From Streptosporangiaceae bacterium (GTDB lineage Bacteria; Actinomycetota; Actinomycetes; Streptosporangiales; Streptosporangiaceae), in NCBI GenBank assembly GCA_019239975.1, contig JAFAZE010000166.1, positions 1 through 64,000 on the forward strand: a stretch of 64,000 bases of DNA, read 5' to 3'. Positions within the stretch are counted from its first letter, which is position 1. Each line of letters starts with the position of its first letter. Below are positions 24,403 through 33,508 of the stretch, piece by piece. The notes beneath the pieces were generated by a model. That model did not search any database. It saw nothing but the letters and a program-made list of their open reading frames with translations, and had not been told where the DNA came from. Position numbers and translations under genes: made by a program.

Positions 24403-26007
24403 TCAGACGGGGTACCGCATGGGTTCGGTCTTGTAGACGCGGCCGCTGGGGGTGATCCATTCGTGGTATCCCGGCAGCGGCTGCCGGACGGACCATCCGG
24501 GTGACTGTTTCACCTGGTGGTCGTGCCTGCACCGGGGTCCGCCGTTACACGCGCACGTCCTCCCGCCCTTGTGATACGGGATGGCATGCTCGAAGTCGCA
24601 GCGGCGGGCGGCCCGCACGCAGGGCGGGAAATCACACGCGCCGTCCCGGATCTGCACCAGGTGCCGGAGGGTGGGGCTGGGGTCGTGCCCGGCGGATTCC
24701 AGCCGGTGGTCGCAGCTGGTGACCGGAATAGGGGCGAGCGTGACGGCGAGTGCCCTGCCCTCTTGCAGAGTGAGCGTCCAGGTGCCGTGGCCGCCGGGCG
24801 GTCCATGATCGCTGTCCCGGGTGAACGCCGGGCCGTCGCGGTTCCCGGTCCCGCCGCCTGGTTTGCCGGTTTTGTTCTTGCTCGTCCTGGCGGGCCGGCA
24901 GCACCCGTGGCCGATGGCGCGCCCGTTGTTGTCGGTGACGGTGACGCAGAAGCTGGAGCGGTCGTTCGCCGCGGCCGCGGTGGTCAGGTCGCGGGCCAGG
25001 GCGGGATCGAGCGGGCCGAGGCCGTGAGCTTCACCGGGCCGTTCGGCCAGGTGCAGGACGGTGGCCAGCGGGATGGTGAAGTTGATGTTCGCCGCAAGCC
25101 CGGCCCCGGCCCCCGAGCGCGGCACCCCGTTCCTGGTTTCCTCCCCGCCAGGGTCTTCGCTCCCGGCGCCGCCGTTATCCTGTCCCCCCGCGCCGCCGTC
25201 GGCCGTGTCATCGCCGGTGGCGGTCCAGGCGGCCCGGTCGTCGCGGGAGTCGGTCTCGGTCAGCAGATCGAGATACGCCAGCACGCGCAGCTGGTCCATG
25301 TTCAGCGTGATCCCCGCCTGTTTGTAGGCCAGAGCGCGGTTCTGGATGTTCTGGTTCGCCTCCAGCGCCCGGTCCGCCGGCAGGCCGAACGCGGCGATCG
25401 CCGCGGTGCCGCAGTGCTCCCGCCAGAACTGCACCCGAGCCTTTTCCCGCTCGGCCTCCTCCCGCCGCTTGCGCGCTCCCTCCGGGTCCACCGTGACGGC
25501 GGCGCGGGTGGAGATGCCTAGTTCCAGGCTGATCTGGCTGGCCAGTTCCGGCGCCCAGGCGTGCGGCAGGCCGCCGGGCCGCACCTCCGCGCCGGGGGCG
25601 GGGTGGCGGCGGATGAGGGCGCGGACCACGCCGAGCTTGGCGGCGGCGGCCCACGATTCCTGGGCGTCCCACCGGCCGAGCAGGCCGATCAGCTCGTCGT
25701 CGGTGGTGGCCGGGCAGGCCCGGCCCGGGCCGCTGACCTCGTCCAGCACGAGGCCGAGCGCCGCGCAGGGCGCGGCGGTGGCCAGCACGCCGCCCTGGGC
25801 GAACGCATGCGCCCGGCTGTCGCGGGCTTTGCTGTTACCCGGGGCGGCCTGCTCTGGGCCGCCTGGCGCATCGGCTGTGCCCCTGCCCCGCGGTGTCCGG
25901 TTTGGCGTACCGCCCGCGTCCGCGCCGTGCGGGGTGCCGTCCGGCAGCCGGGCGTCGTGCGCGGGATCGTCGTCCCGCCCGTGCCCGGATGCCGGACGCG
26001 CCGTCAT
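24403..26007 (-). CDS. DUF222 / HNH endonuclease (13E12 repeat family)
   Basis: A 534-residue protein: an N-terminal low-complexity Gly/Pro/Arg region (1-70), a DUF222 helical domain (about 80-350) with a Gly/Asp-rich insert, and a C-terminal HNH domain (about 455-510) with CDFPPC, HAIPYHKGG and a further Cys/His set (CACNGGPRCRHDH) binding zinc. Relatives are abundant, repeated and variable in copy number in mycobacteria and nocardioforms and are thought to be selfish or mobile nucleases; none has a settled role. It ends 116 bp from tRNA-Glu and faces it, consistent with past insertion at the tRNA. A minus-strand -10 (TATAGA) lies near 26030. Confidence 0.85.
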   Translation of the reverse strand: MTARPASGHGRDDDPAHDARLPDGTPHGADAGGTPNRTPRGRGTADAPGGPEQAAPGNSKARDSRAHAFAQGGVLATAAPCAALGLVLDEVSGPGRACPATTDDELIGLLGRWDAQESWAAAAKLGVVRALIRRHPAPGAEVRPGGLPHAWAPELASQISLELGISTRAAVTVDPEGARKRREEAEREKARVQFWREHCGTAAIAAFGLPADRALEANQNIQNRALAYKQAGITLNMDQLRVLAYLDLLTETDSRDDRAAWTATGDDTADGGAGGQDNGGAGSEDPGGEETRNGVPRSGAGAGLAANINFTIPLATVLHLAERPGEAHGLGPLDPALARDLTTAAAANDRSSFCVTVTDNNGRAIGHGCCRPARTSKNKTGKPGGGTGNRDGPAFTRDSDHGPPGGHGTWTLTLQEGRALAVTLAPIPVTSCDHRLESAGHDPSPTLRHLVQIRDGACDFPPCVRAARRCDFEHAIPYHKGGRTCACNGGPRCRHDHQVKQSPGWSVRQPLPGYHEWITPSGRVYKTEPMRYPV

Positions 26008-26160
26008 GGAGAGCCCGCCTTCCGTTCGGTAAATCTATAATTCTTCTCTTCACCTCGAACGCTAACAGGAGGCGCTGACAATCGAGGAGCCGTCCCGGCT
26101 ATCCAGAAGGTGCGTACTGCCTTACCTCGAGCGCTCAGGCGGCTTACCCGGGTGAGCGGG

Positions 26161-26955
26161 CTACCAGGTCCAGTAGTAGCGGCCGTCGGCCGACCAGGTG
26201 ATCGGGTAGGTCTGCCGGATTTCGAAGGCCATGCCAAGGCCGCGGGCGATGTACTGCGTCTTGTCGATCTGCAGCCCGTACGGGTGGCCGTTGTCGTCCC
26301 ACCACTGCTCGTGCTGGGTGATGCAGACCTGCCCGCTGAAGTACGCGTTCGAGCAGGAAGCCGGCGGTCCCCACTGCTGCCTGTGGCGGAAATGGACGAC
26401 GGAGCCGTTGACGGTGGAGGTGATGGTGCCGGTCGCGTCGAGGCAGTATCCCGTGGCGGGAATGACCCACTTGACGTAGTGCTCCCGGCCGCCATCGGAC
26501 GGCAGTGGCTTCATGTTGCCGCAGTTCGCGTTGCCTACCGAATCCGCGGTGACGCGCTGCACCTCGGTCACCGGCTTGCCCTGGCCGTCGGAGTAGCCGT
26601 CGAGCTCGACCCAGTTGCCACTGCGGATGAAGTGCTCCGCCGAGGCGGGCGGCCACGTCGCGGGGTCGCCCCAGGAGATGTCGCTGGCCGCCGTGCCTTG
26701 CGGGCTCCAGGCCCACTGCCCCGCGACCTGGCCGTCGGAGAAGTACTGCCCCGCGGAGCGGGAGAAGATGAGCGCGTAGTCGTCGTAGGTCGGCGCGGCC
26801 GCCCGCCCGGGAGCGGCCTGCCTGGGACCCGCCTGCGTGAGAGCGGCCTGTCTGGAGGCCGCCTGCGCGGGAGCCGCCGCCTGCGCGGCGACGGCGGCGC
26901 CCAGCAGACCGGCCGATACGGCCAGCCCCAGCGCCAAGGTCCTGCGAATCGTCAT
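26161..26955 (-). CDS. Secreted protein of unknown function with conserved-looking cysteines
   Basis: No family recognised. The 264-residue product has a clear Sec signal peptide (basic start MTIRR, hydrophobic core, Ala-X-Ala sites near 25-33), then an Arg-Gln-Ala repeat linker (about 35-55), then a Trp/Tyr-rich soluble domain with cysteines in NCGNM, YCLDA, SCSNAY and VCIT, enough for two disulfides. It ends in RYYWTW. ATG at 26955 has GGAAAGGGG upstream; the longer open frame to 27354 covers the divergent promoter. It is monocistronic, beside an unrelated divergent oxidoreductase gene. Confidence 0.75.
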   Translation of the reverse strand: MTIRRTLALGLAVSAGLLGAAVAAQAAAPAQAASRQAALTQAGPRQAAPGRAAAPTYDDYALIFSRSAGQYFSDGQVAGQWAWSPQGTAASDISWGDPATWPPASAEHFIRSGNWVELDGYSDGQGKPVTEVQRVTADSVGNANCGNMKPLPSDGGREHYVKWVIPATGYCLDATGTITSTVNGSVVHFRHRQQWGPPASCSNAYFSGQVCITQHEQWWDDNGHPYGLQIDKTQYIARGLGMAFEIRQTYPITWSADGRYYWTW

Positions 26956-27098
26956 GTGTGCCCCTTTCCGGGCCGCTGAGCCTAATGAACGGGCAGATAT
27001 TGAATCGTGCCGCTCTGCCGGCCCGCTGTCAGACCGCTGCCATGACGTCACCGCCTGGACGGCCGCGGCGTGCCGCGCCGGTGCGGGTGGCGCCTCGG

Positions 27099-27104
27099 TA
27101 CGAT
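27099..27104 (+). promoter_or_regulatory. -10 hexamer of a leaderless oxidoreductase transcript
   Basis: TACGAT is followed by 7 nt and the ATG at 27112, giving a transcript that begins at the start codon. Confidence 0.55.
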
Positions 27105-27111
27105 GCGGCGT

Positions 27112-28023
27112 ATGAGGTTCGCGATCTCGGTACCGCAGTTCTACTCGGACGGGGAGTTCGATCCGGCCGCTTTCCGCGCGTATTTCGCGCGGGCCGAGGA
27201 GCTGGGCTTCGACAGCGCGTGGACGCAGGAAGCCGTCCTCGGCCGGGCACCGGTGCTCGGGCCGGCCGAGACGATGACCTACGCTGCCGCGTGCACCCAG
27301 CGGCTGCGGCTCGGGTGCGTGGTGTTCGTGTCCACGCTGCACAGCCCGGTGCACCTGGCGAAGAGCCTGAGCACGCTGGACCAGCTCAGCCGGGGCCGGA
27401 TCGAGGCCGGCGTCGGTACCGGCGGCAGGGGGCGGCCGTTCGCCGCCTTCGGCGTGGACCCCGGCCGGTACGTCGCCCGGTTCACCGAGGGGATCGCGCT
27501 GATGAAGGCGCTGTGGACCGAGCCTCGGGTCAGCTTCGACGGGGAGTTCTGGCAGCTCGAGAACGCGTCGATGGAGCCCAAGCCGTTCCAGAAGCCATAC
27601 CCGCCCCTGTGGTTCGGCGGCGCCAGCGCGGCCGCGGTGCGTCGTGCCGTACGGCTTGGCGACGGCTTCTTCGGCGCCGGGTCATCGCCCACCCAGAAGT
27701 TCGCCGAGCTGGTGAAGGTCGTCCGGGACGCGGCCGCCGAGGCGGGCCGCCCGGAGTTTCCGGTCGCCAAGCGCGTGTACATCGCGGTGGACGACGACCC
27801 CGGTCGCGCGCGCGACCGGGTCAACGACGCACTGGAGGGAATCTACGGGCGGCGGGTGCCGGACATCGAGGCGGCCGCGGTCGCCGGCAGGCCGGCGGAC
27901 TGTGTGCGCGAGATCCGTGAGGTGGCCGGTGCCGGTGCCGGGCTCATCCTGTTCACGACGCTGTTCGACCAGGCCGAGCAGGCCGAGCGGCTGGCCGCCG
28001 AGGTCATACCGCAGCTCGCGTAG
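27112..28023 (+). CDS. LLM-class (luciferase-like) F420- or FMN-dependent oxidoreductase
   Basis: A 303-residue TIM-barrel of the bacterial luciferase family. RFAISVPQFYSDGEFD at the start, 'LDQLSRGRIEAGVGTGG' (about residues 90-106) and WFGGASAAAVRRAVRLGDGFF (about 165-185) are typical of actinobacterial F420-dependent reductases or dehydrogenases; FMN-dependent monooxygenases look similar. cofC, a gene of F420 synthesis, lies at 56.4 kb. Substrate unknown. The start at 27112 agrees with a -10 hexamer 7 nt upstream; an ATG at 27103 would overlap that hexamer. Confidence 0.87.
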   Translation: MRFAISVPQFYSDGEFDPAAFRAYFARAEELGFDSAWTQEAVLGRAPVLGPAETMTYAAACTQRLRLGCVVFVSTLHSPVHLAKSLSTLDQLSRGRIEAGVGTGGRGRPFAAFGVDPGRYVARFTEGIALMKALWTEPRVSFDGEFWQLENASMEPKPFQKPYPPLWFGGASAAAVRRAVRLGDGFFGAGSSPTQKFAELVKVVRDAAAEAGRPEFPVAKRVYIAVDDDPGRARDRVNDALEGIYGRRVPDIEAAAVAGRPADCVREIREVAGAGAGLILFTTLFDQAEQAERLAAEVIPQLA

Positions 28024-28105
28024 TGCCGGGGTGGGGCGCTTGGCGAGCGGGCACGACACCCGCGGTGGCCAGGCCGTCGCATCGCCGCTCGGGCGCCACC
28101 CCCGT

Positions 28106-28135
28106 TTGACCGCGTGCCACCGAGCCGGGCACGAT
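28106..28135 (+). promoter_or_regulatory. Promoter of the CoxL-like gene
   Basis: TTGACC (28106-28111) and CACGAT (28130-28135) are spaced 18 nt; the GTG at 28143 follows 7 nt later, so the transcript is probably leaderless. Confidence 0.6.
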
Positions 28136-28142
28136 CGTGACC

Positions 28143-30419
28143 GTGAGCATTCTCGGTACACGGGTCCTGCGGACGGAGGACCCCGGATTCCTGACCACCG
28201 GCGGCGTCTACACCGACGACGTAAAGCTGCCCGGCGCCCTGCATGTGCACTTCGTGCGCTCCACGGTGGCCCACGCGCGGATCCGGTCCGTCGACGTCAC
28301 GGCCGCGCTGCGGGCGCCCGGCGTGGTCGCCGCGTTCACCGGCGCCGACCTGGCCGGGCTGGCGCCGGTGGCCCCGCCGATGCCGTCCATGAACCCGCAC
28401 ATGGTCCAGCCGCTGCTGGCCCGCGACGTGGTCCGCTTCGTCGGCGAGCCGGTGGCGGTGGTGGTCACCGAGGATCGCTATCAGGGCGAAGACGCCGCTG
28501 AGCTGGTCGACGCCGACTACGACCCGCTGCCCGCGGTGGTGGACATGGTCGACGCCGCGGCCGGGTCCGGCCGGCTGTTCCCGGACGCCGGCACGAACGT
28601 CGCCGCCTCGTTCGGAGACGCGGACGCGCTCAGCGCGGGCCTGTTCGACGGCTGCGAGGTGGTCGTCAGCCGCACGATCGTCAACCAGCGGATCGCGCCC
28701 GCGCCGATGGAGACCCGCGCCGCGGCCGCCGTCTGGGGCGAGGACGGCAGGCTGACGGCGTGGATCCCGAACCAGGGCGCGCAGGGGACGCGCGCGGCCC
28801 TGGCGGCGATGCTCGGCGTCGAGCAGGACCTCGTCCGGGTGATCACCCCGGACGTGGGCGGCGCGTTCGGCGCGAAGTTCGGCGCCGACCCCGAGCACGC
28901 GGTGGTGTGCTGGGTGGCCCGGCAGCTCGGCCGCCCGGCGCGCTGGGCGGAGACCCGCAACGAGAACCTGATCGCGATGACGCACGGCCGTGCGCAGCGC
29001 CAGACGGTCACGATCGGCGGCAGCCGGGACGGCACGGTACAGGCCTACCGGCTGGAGATCCTGCAGGACGCCGGCGCCTACCCGAAGTTCGGCGCGTTCC
29101 TGCCCATGCTCACGATCATGATGGCGCCCGGGCCGTACGCGATCGGCCGGGCCGAGGCGGTCGCGAAATCCGTGGTGACCAACACCACGCCGGTCGGTGC
29201 CTATCGCGGCGCGGGCAGGCCGGAGGCCACGGCGGCGGTGGAACGGGCCATCGACCTGTTCGCCGCCGAGGCCGGCCTGGACCCGGCCGAGGTCCGCCGC
29301 AAGAACCTGCTGCCGAGGTTCACCGAGCCGCACCGGACCGCCTTCGGCGCCGTGTACGACAGCGGCGACTACGCGGCGGCGCTGGAGAAGGCGCTGGCCG
29401 CGGCGGGCTACCAGGATCTGCGGGAGGAACAGGCGAAACGGCGGGCGGCAGGGGACGTCGTCCAGCTCGGCATCGGCCTGTCCTGCTACGTCGAGATCAC
29501 CGGGCCAGGCGCCGAGGAGGGCGGCCCCAACGAGAACGCCACCGTCGAGGTCCATCCCGACGGCAGCGCCACGATCCTGACCGGAACGTCCCCGCACGGG
29601 CAGGGGCACGCCACCGTGTGGGCGACGCTGGCGAGCGACGAGCTCGGCATACCGGTCGACAAGATCACCGTGAAGTGGGGCGATACGGACCTGATCCCGC
29701 GGGGCGGCGGCACCGGGGGCTCGCGCAGCCTGCAGCTCGGCGGCGCGGCCGTGCAGCAGGCATCGCGTGAGCTTCTTGACGTCGCGAGGCAGCGCGCCGC
29801 AAGCGAGCTGGAAGCCAGCGCCGCCGACCTGGTCTTCGACGCCGGGCGCGGCGCGTTCACCGTGGCCGGCGACCCGGATATCGCGGTGCCGCTGACCCGG
29901 CTGGCCGCCCGCGAGCGGCTGTTTGTCCGCGCGGTGTTCCGCGCGCCCGGGCCGACGTTCCCGTTCGGGGCGCACGTGGCGGTCGTGGAGGTGGACACCG
30001 AGACCGGCAAGGTGATGTTGCGGCGGATGGTCACCGTCGACGACGCGGGTACCGTGATCAATCCGCTGCTGGCGGAGGGCCAGCGGCACGGCGGCATCGC
30101 GCAGGGCGCGGCGCAGGCGTTCCTGGAGGAGGTCGTCTACGACGCCGACGGCAATCCGCTGACCGCGACGTTCGCCGACTACCCGTTCCTGTCGGCCACC
30201 GAGGTGCCCAGCTTCGAGCTGGCCGACATGGCGACGCCGACCAGCTACAACCCGCTCGGCGCCAAGGGGATCGGCGAGGCCGGCACGATCGGCTCGACGC
30301 CGGCGGTGCAGAACGCGGTCATCGACGCGGTGGCCCACCTCGGCGTCCGGCACATCGACATGCCCGCGTCCCCGCAGCGGGTGTGGCAGGCGCTGCGCTC
30401 AGCGGCGGCCGGGGACTGA
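28143..30419 (+). CDS. Molybdopterin-binding large subunit, xanthine dehydrogenase/CoxL family (form II-like)
   Basis: A 758-residue molybdenum hydroxylase large subunit. The active-site loop reads AYRGAGR (353-359), the pattern of form II 'putative CO dehydrogenases', not the AYRCSFR of true CO dehydrogenase. GGAFGAKF and ETRNEN (about 240-280) and [13 protein letters not shown] near the end bind molybdopterin cytosine dinucleotide. The start at GTG 28143 gives VSILGTRV, matching the family, whereas GTG 28137 lies inside the likely promoter-proximal region. No Fe-S (CoxS) or FAD (CoxM) subunit gene is adjacent, so partners must be elsewhere. Substrate unknown. Confidence 0.87.
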   Translation: MSILGTRVLRTEDPGFLTTGGVYTDDVKLPGALHVHFVRSTVAHARIRSVDVTAALRAPGVVAAFTGADLAGLAPVAPPMPSMNPHMVQPLLARDVVRFVGEPVAVVVTEDRYQGEDAAELVDADYDPLPAVVDMVDAAAGSGRLFPDAGTNVAASFGDADALSAGLFDGCEVVVSRTIVNQRIAPAPMETRAAAAVWGEDGRLTAWIPNQGAQGTRAALAAMLGVEQDLVRVITPDVGGAFGAKFGADPEHAVVCWVARQLGRPARWAETRNENLIAMTHGRAQRQTVTIGGSRDGTVQAYRLEILQDAGAYPKFGAFLPMLTIMMAPGPYAIGRAEAVAKSVVTNTTPVGAYRGAGRPEATAAVERAIDLFAAEAGLDPAEVRRKNLLPRFTEPHRTAFGAVYDSGDYAAALEKALAAAGYQDLREEQAKRRAAGDVVQLGIGLSCYVEITGPGAEEGGPNENATVEVHPDGSATILTGTSPHGQGHATVWATLASDELGIPVDKITVKWGDTDLIPRGGGTGGSRSLQLGGAAVQQASRELLDVARQRAASELEASAADLVFDAGRGAFTVAGDPDIAVPLTRLAARERLFVRAVFRAPGPTFPFGAHVAVVEVDTETGKVMLRRMVTVDDAGTVINPLLAEGQRHGGIAQGAAQAFLEEVVYDADGNPLTATFADYPFLSATEVPSFELADMATPTSYNPLGAKGIGEAGTIGSTPAVQNAVIDAVAHLGVRHIDMPASPQRVWQALRSAAAGD

Positions 30420-30495
30420 TACGGCGCCCGGGCTGACACGCCGGGGGCTGATACGGCGCACGGGGCTGATCGGCGGCATCGGGCCGGATAGCGGC

Positions 30496-32796
30496 TCAGG
30501 GACGGCTGAACAGCTGGATCGACCGGTTCATGACGGGTACCGGGTCCCCCGGCTTGACCGGGACCGGCTCCTCCCACGCCGGGAGCAGCGTGTCCATGCC
30601 CTGCCAGGCCGGGACCTCCCAGGCCGGAATGGGCGCACCGGGCGCGCCAGGCGCACCGGGACCGGCCCACTTGGTGCTCGCCGTGTTCAGCAGCGGCGTC
30701 CAGCGCTCACCGTAGCGACGTGCCGGTATGACGAACTCGAGGTCCTTCTCGCTGGCGTTGAACAGCAGCAGGAACGAGTTGTCCTGCATACGCTCGCCAC
30801 GGCGGTCCGGCTCGCTGATCGCCCGGCCGTTCAGGAACACGGTCAGGGACTTGGCGAAACCCACGCCCCAGTCACGGCGGCCCATCACCTTGCCGTGCGG
30901 GGTGAACCAGGCGATGTCCCCGACCCGCTGGCGGCCATTGCGGACCGTGGCGCCCCGGAAGAACCGGCGGCGCCGGAACACCGGGTGGGCAGCCCGCAGC
31001 CGGATGAGGTACCGCACGTAGTCGAGAAGCGCCTCGTCCTCTCCCGGGTGCACCGTCCAGTCCAGCCAGGAGATCTCGCTGTCCTGGCAGTAGGCGTTGT
31101 TGTTGCCCCGCTGGGTGCGCCCTATCTCGTCACCCGACAGCAGCATCGGGATTCCCTGGGAGAGCAGCAGCGTGGCGAGAAAGTTCCGCTTCTGCCGGGC
31201 ACGGAGCGCCAGCACAGCCGGGTCGTCCGCCGGGCCCTCGTGGCCGCAGTTCCATGACCGGTTGTCGTCGCTGCCGTCCCTGTTGTCCTCCCCATTGGCC
31301 TCGTTGTGCTTGTGGTTGTAGGAGACGAGATCGGCGAGTGTGAAGCCGTCGTGGCAGGTCACGAAGTTGACCGAGGCCACGGGCCGCCTGCTGTCCTGCT
31401 GGTAGAGGTCGCTGGAGCCGGTGAACCGGGAGGCGAACCCGGGCAGCGTGGCGGGCTGGCCGCGCCAGAAATCGCGGATCGTGTCCCGGTACTTGCCGTT
31501 CCATTCGGTCCACAGCGGCGGGAATTTGCCCACCTGGTAACCCCCGTCGCCCACGTCCCAGGGCTCGGCGATGAGCTTGACCTGGGAGACGACCGGATCC
31601 TGCTGGACCAGGTCGAAGAACGCCGACAGCCGGTCGACATCGTGGAACTGGCGGGCCAGCGCGGCGGCGAGGTCGAACCGGAAGCCGTCCACGTGCATCT
31701 CCAGGACCCAGTACCGCAGCGAATCCATGATCATCTGGAGTACGTGCGGGTGGCGGACCAGCAGGCTGTTGCCGGTCCCCGTGGTGTCCAGGTAATAACG
31801 CCGGTCGTGTTCGGTGAGCCGGTAGTACGCCGCGTTGTCGATGCCGCGGAACGACAGGGTGGGCCCCAGGTGGTTGCCCTCGGCCGTGTGGTTGTAGACG
31901 ACGTCGAGGATCACCTCGATCCCGGCCTCGTGGATCGTGCGGACCATGGTCTTGAACTCCTGCACCTGCTCCCCGCGGGCGCCGGTGGCCGCGTAGGCGT
32001 TGTGCGGGGCGAAGAAGCCGATGGTGTTGTAGCCCCAGTAGTTGGTCAGCCCGCGCTCGGCCAGGACGGCGTCGGTGACGAACTGGTGCACGGGCATGAG
32101 CTCGATCGCCGTCACGCCGAGCCGGAGCAGGTGGGAGATCACCGCCGGATGGGCCAGGCCCAGGTATGTTCCGCGCTGCTCGTCGGGTATGACGGGATGC
32201 AGCTTGGTGAGGCCGCGGACGTGCGCCTCGTAGATGACCGTTTCGTGATACTGCCGCCGGAGCGGGCGGTCGCGGTTCCAGTCGAAGTAGGGGTTCACCA
32301 CGACGCAGCGCGGGACGTACGGCGCGGAGTCGCTGTCGTTGCGCCCGTCCGGATCACCGAACGGGTAGGAGAACACCGCGGGGTTCCAGTCGACGCTTCC
32401 CTCGATCGCCTTGGCGTACGGGTCGAGCAGCAGCTTGGCGGGGTTGCAGCGCTGCCCCGCCGCCGGCTGGTACGGACCGTGCACGCGGTATCCGTACCGT
32501 TGTCCCGGCCGCACTCCCGGCAGGTAAACGTGCCAGACGAACCCGTCCACCTCGCGCAGGCTGACCCTGGACTCCGTCCCGTCGTCGCCGAACAGGCAGA
32601 GCTCCACCTGCTCGGCCGCCTCGGAGAACAGGGCGAAATTGGTCCCCGCCCCGTCGTAGGTGGCGCCAAGCGGGTAGCTGTCGCCTGGCCACACGCCACT
32701 GTCCGGCAATACTTCCTCATTTCCGTCGCTGCCAGTGCCCCCGTCATGAGTTCCCGTCCCGGCACCGATCACACCATCCTTACCTGGGAAGTTCAT
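30496..32796 (-). CDS. glgX: Glycogen debranching enzyme GlgX
   Basis: GlgX hydrolyses alpha-1,6 branches of limit dextrins in glycogen breakdown. The 766-residue protein has an N-terminal CBM48 domain (about 45-165; [17 protein letters not shown]), a GH13 barrel with nucleophile region GFRFDLA (about 372), acid residue in EPWD (about 411) and CHDG (about 480), then a C-terminal beta domain. An unusual tail has GAPGAPGAP and repeated PAWE/PAWQ words (nt 30570-30670). Start: ATG 32796 (MNFPGKD) is preferred to the in-frame ATG at 32910, but no good ribosome site is seen at either, so the first 40 residues are uncertain. Confidence 0.9.
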   Translation of the reverse strand: MNFPGKDGVIGAGTGTHDGGTGSDGNEEVLPDSGVWPGDSYPLGATYDGAGTNFALFSEAAEQVELCLFGDDGTESRVSLREVDGFVWHVYLPGVRPGQRYGYRVHGPYQPAAGQRCNPAKLLLDPYAKAIEGSVDWNPAVFSYPFGDPDGRNDSDSAPYVPRCVVVNPYFDWNRDRPLRRQYHETVIYEAHVRGLTKLHPVIPDEQRGTYLGLAHPAVISHLLRLGVTAIELMPVHQFVTDAVLAERGLTNYWGYNTIGFFAPHNAYAATGARGEQVQEFKTMVRTIHEAGIEVILDVVYNHTAEGNHLGPTLSFRGIDNAAYYRLTEHDRRYYLDTTGTGNSLLVRHPHVLQMIMDSLRYWVLEMHVDGFRFDLAAALARQFHDVDRLSAFFDLVQQDPVVSQVKLIAEPWDVGDGGYQVGKFPPLWTEWNGKYRDTIRDFWRGQPATLPGFASRFTGSSDLYQQDSRRPVASVNFVTCHDGFTLADLVSYNHKHNEANGEDNRDGSDDNRSWNCGHEGPADDPAVLALRARQKRNFLATLLLSQGIPMLLSGDEIGRTQRGNNNAYCQDSEISWLDWTVHPGEDEALLDYVRYLIRLRAAHPVFRRRRFFRGATVRNGRQRVGDIAWFTPHGKVMGRRDWGVGFAKSLTVFLNGRAISEPDRRGERMQDNSFLLLFNASEKDLEFVIPARRYGERWTPLLNTASTKWAGPGAPGAPGAPIPAWEVPAWQGMDTLLPAWEEPVPVKPGDPVPVMNRSIQLFSRP

Positions 32797-33508
32797 GACA
32801 CGCACGACATGGGCGGGACCATCAGCGGCCCCGGCGCGATCAAGAGCCCCGCCCGCGGCGCCGGCCAGCCCCAGGCGCTCTGCTCCTACAGCCGCGATCG
32901 GCAGCGGCATCGCGCCGAACGACGCCGGGAGGAGGATGGCGGCCGCCGATGCTCCGGTGAAGCTTGGGTGACATGAAGAGATTTGACGGAACGAGAGGTG
33001 CGCTGCTCCCCGGGCAGTGCACCGAGAAGCGGCGATGCCCGCCGGGGTGCGACCTGTCCACGGACGCCTCCCCGGCGTTCATCAATGGCCGACTGTCACG
33101 GTCAGGGACCTCAAGCTCACGTAAATCCGGGGCGGCTCACGTAACCCTGTGGCTTTGTACGGGTTCCGTGGTCGCGAACCGGGGCAAATCAGGACACCTA
33201 CTCACTGGTACGCGTACAAGGCGGAACTCGCCGGCCACCTCGCGGGGGAAGGCGCGGGGCGGGGACGGTGCTGGGACGCCGTGCTGGGACCCGGTGCTGG
33301 GACGCCGCGCTATGGCGCGGCGGTGGACGCGGCGCTAGGCCACGGCGGTGGACGCGGCGCTAGGCCGCGGCGACATGGAGGCGGAGGCCGAACCGGGGCG
33401 GCGGCGAGCGTTCCCATGACCGCCGCCGGCCTCCCGGCCCCACCGCCTTGAATTCGGCTGCTAAACCGGTAAAGTACCGTAATGTCAGCGCCGACCAAAG
33501 GAGTGGCA
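32797..33508. other. 712-bp spacer with short tandem repeats, between divergent genes
   Basis: No convincing gene. Tandem words occur at about 33270-33305 (GCTGGGACGCCG, period 13-14) and 33318-33372 (GCGGTGGACGCGGCGCTAGG, period 24). The right end carries the promoter of the secreted glycosidase. Open frames here have no ribosome site and unbiased codons. Confidence 0.7.
33448..33475 (+). promoter_or_regulatory. Promoter with LacI-type palindrome before the secreted glycosidase
   Basis: TTGAAT (33448-33453) and TAAAGT (33470-33475), 16 nt apart. CTAAACCGGTAAAG (33461-33474) is a CCGG-centred imperfect palindrome overlapping the -10, similar in type to the LacI sites at 14041 and 15630. Confidence 0.5.

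Noticed and set aside
24403-26160. Prophage or integrative element at tRNA-Glu
   Set aside because: No integrase, replication or structural genes; only a DUF222/HNH gene and a very short tRNA-end duplication are present.
27843-30353. 836-codon minus-strand frame opposite the CoxL-like gene
   Set aside because: Arg/Gly/His-rich translation with no recognisable domain; the plus-strand frame is a clear molybdoenzyme.
31306-32976. 556-codon plus-strand frame opposite glgX
   Set aside because: Shadow of a well-conserved enzyme; no ribosome site or domain.
32964-33338. 124-codon plus-strand frame between glgX and the secreted glycosidase
   Set aside because: No ribosome site, composition changes through tandem repeats, and no similarity to a known family.
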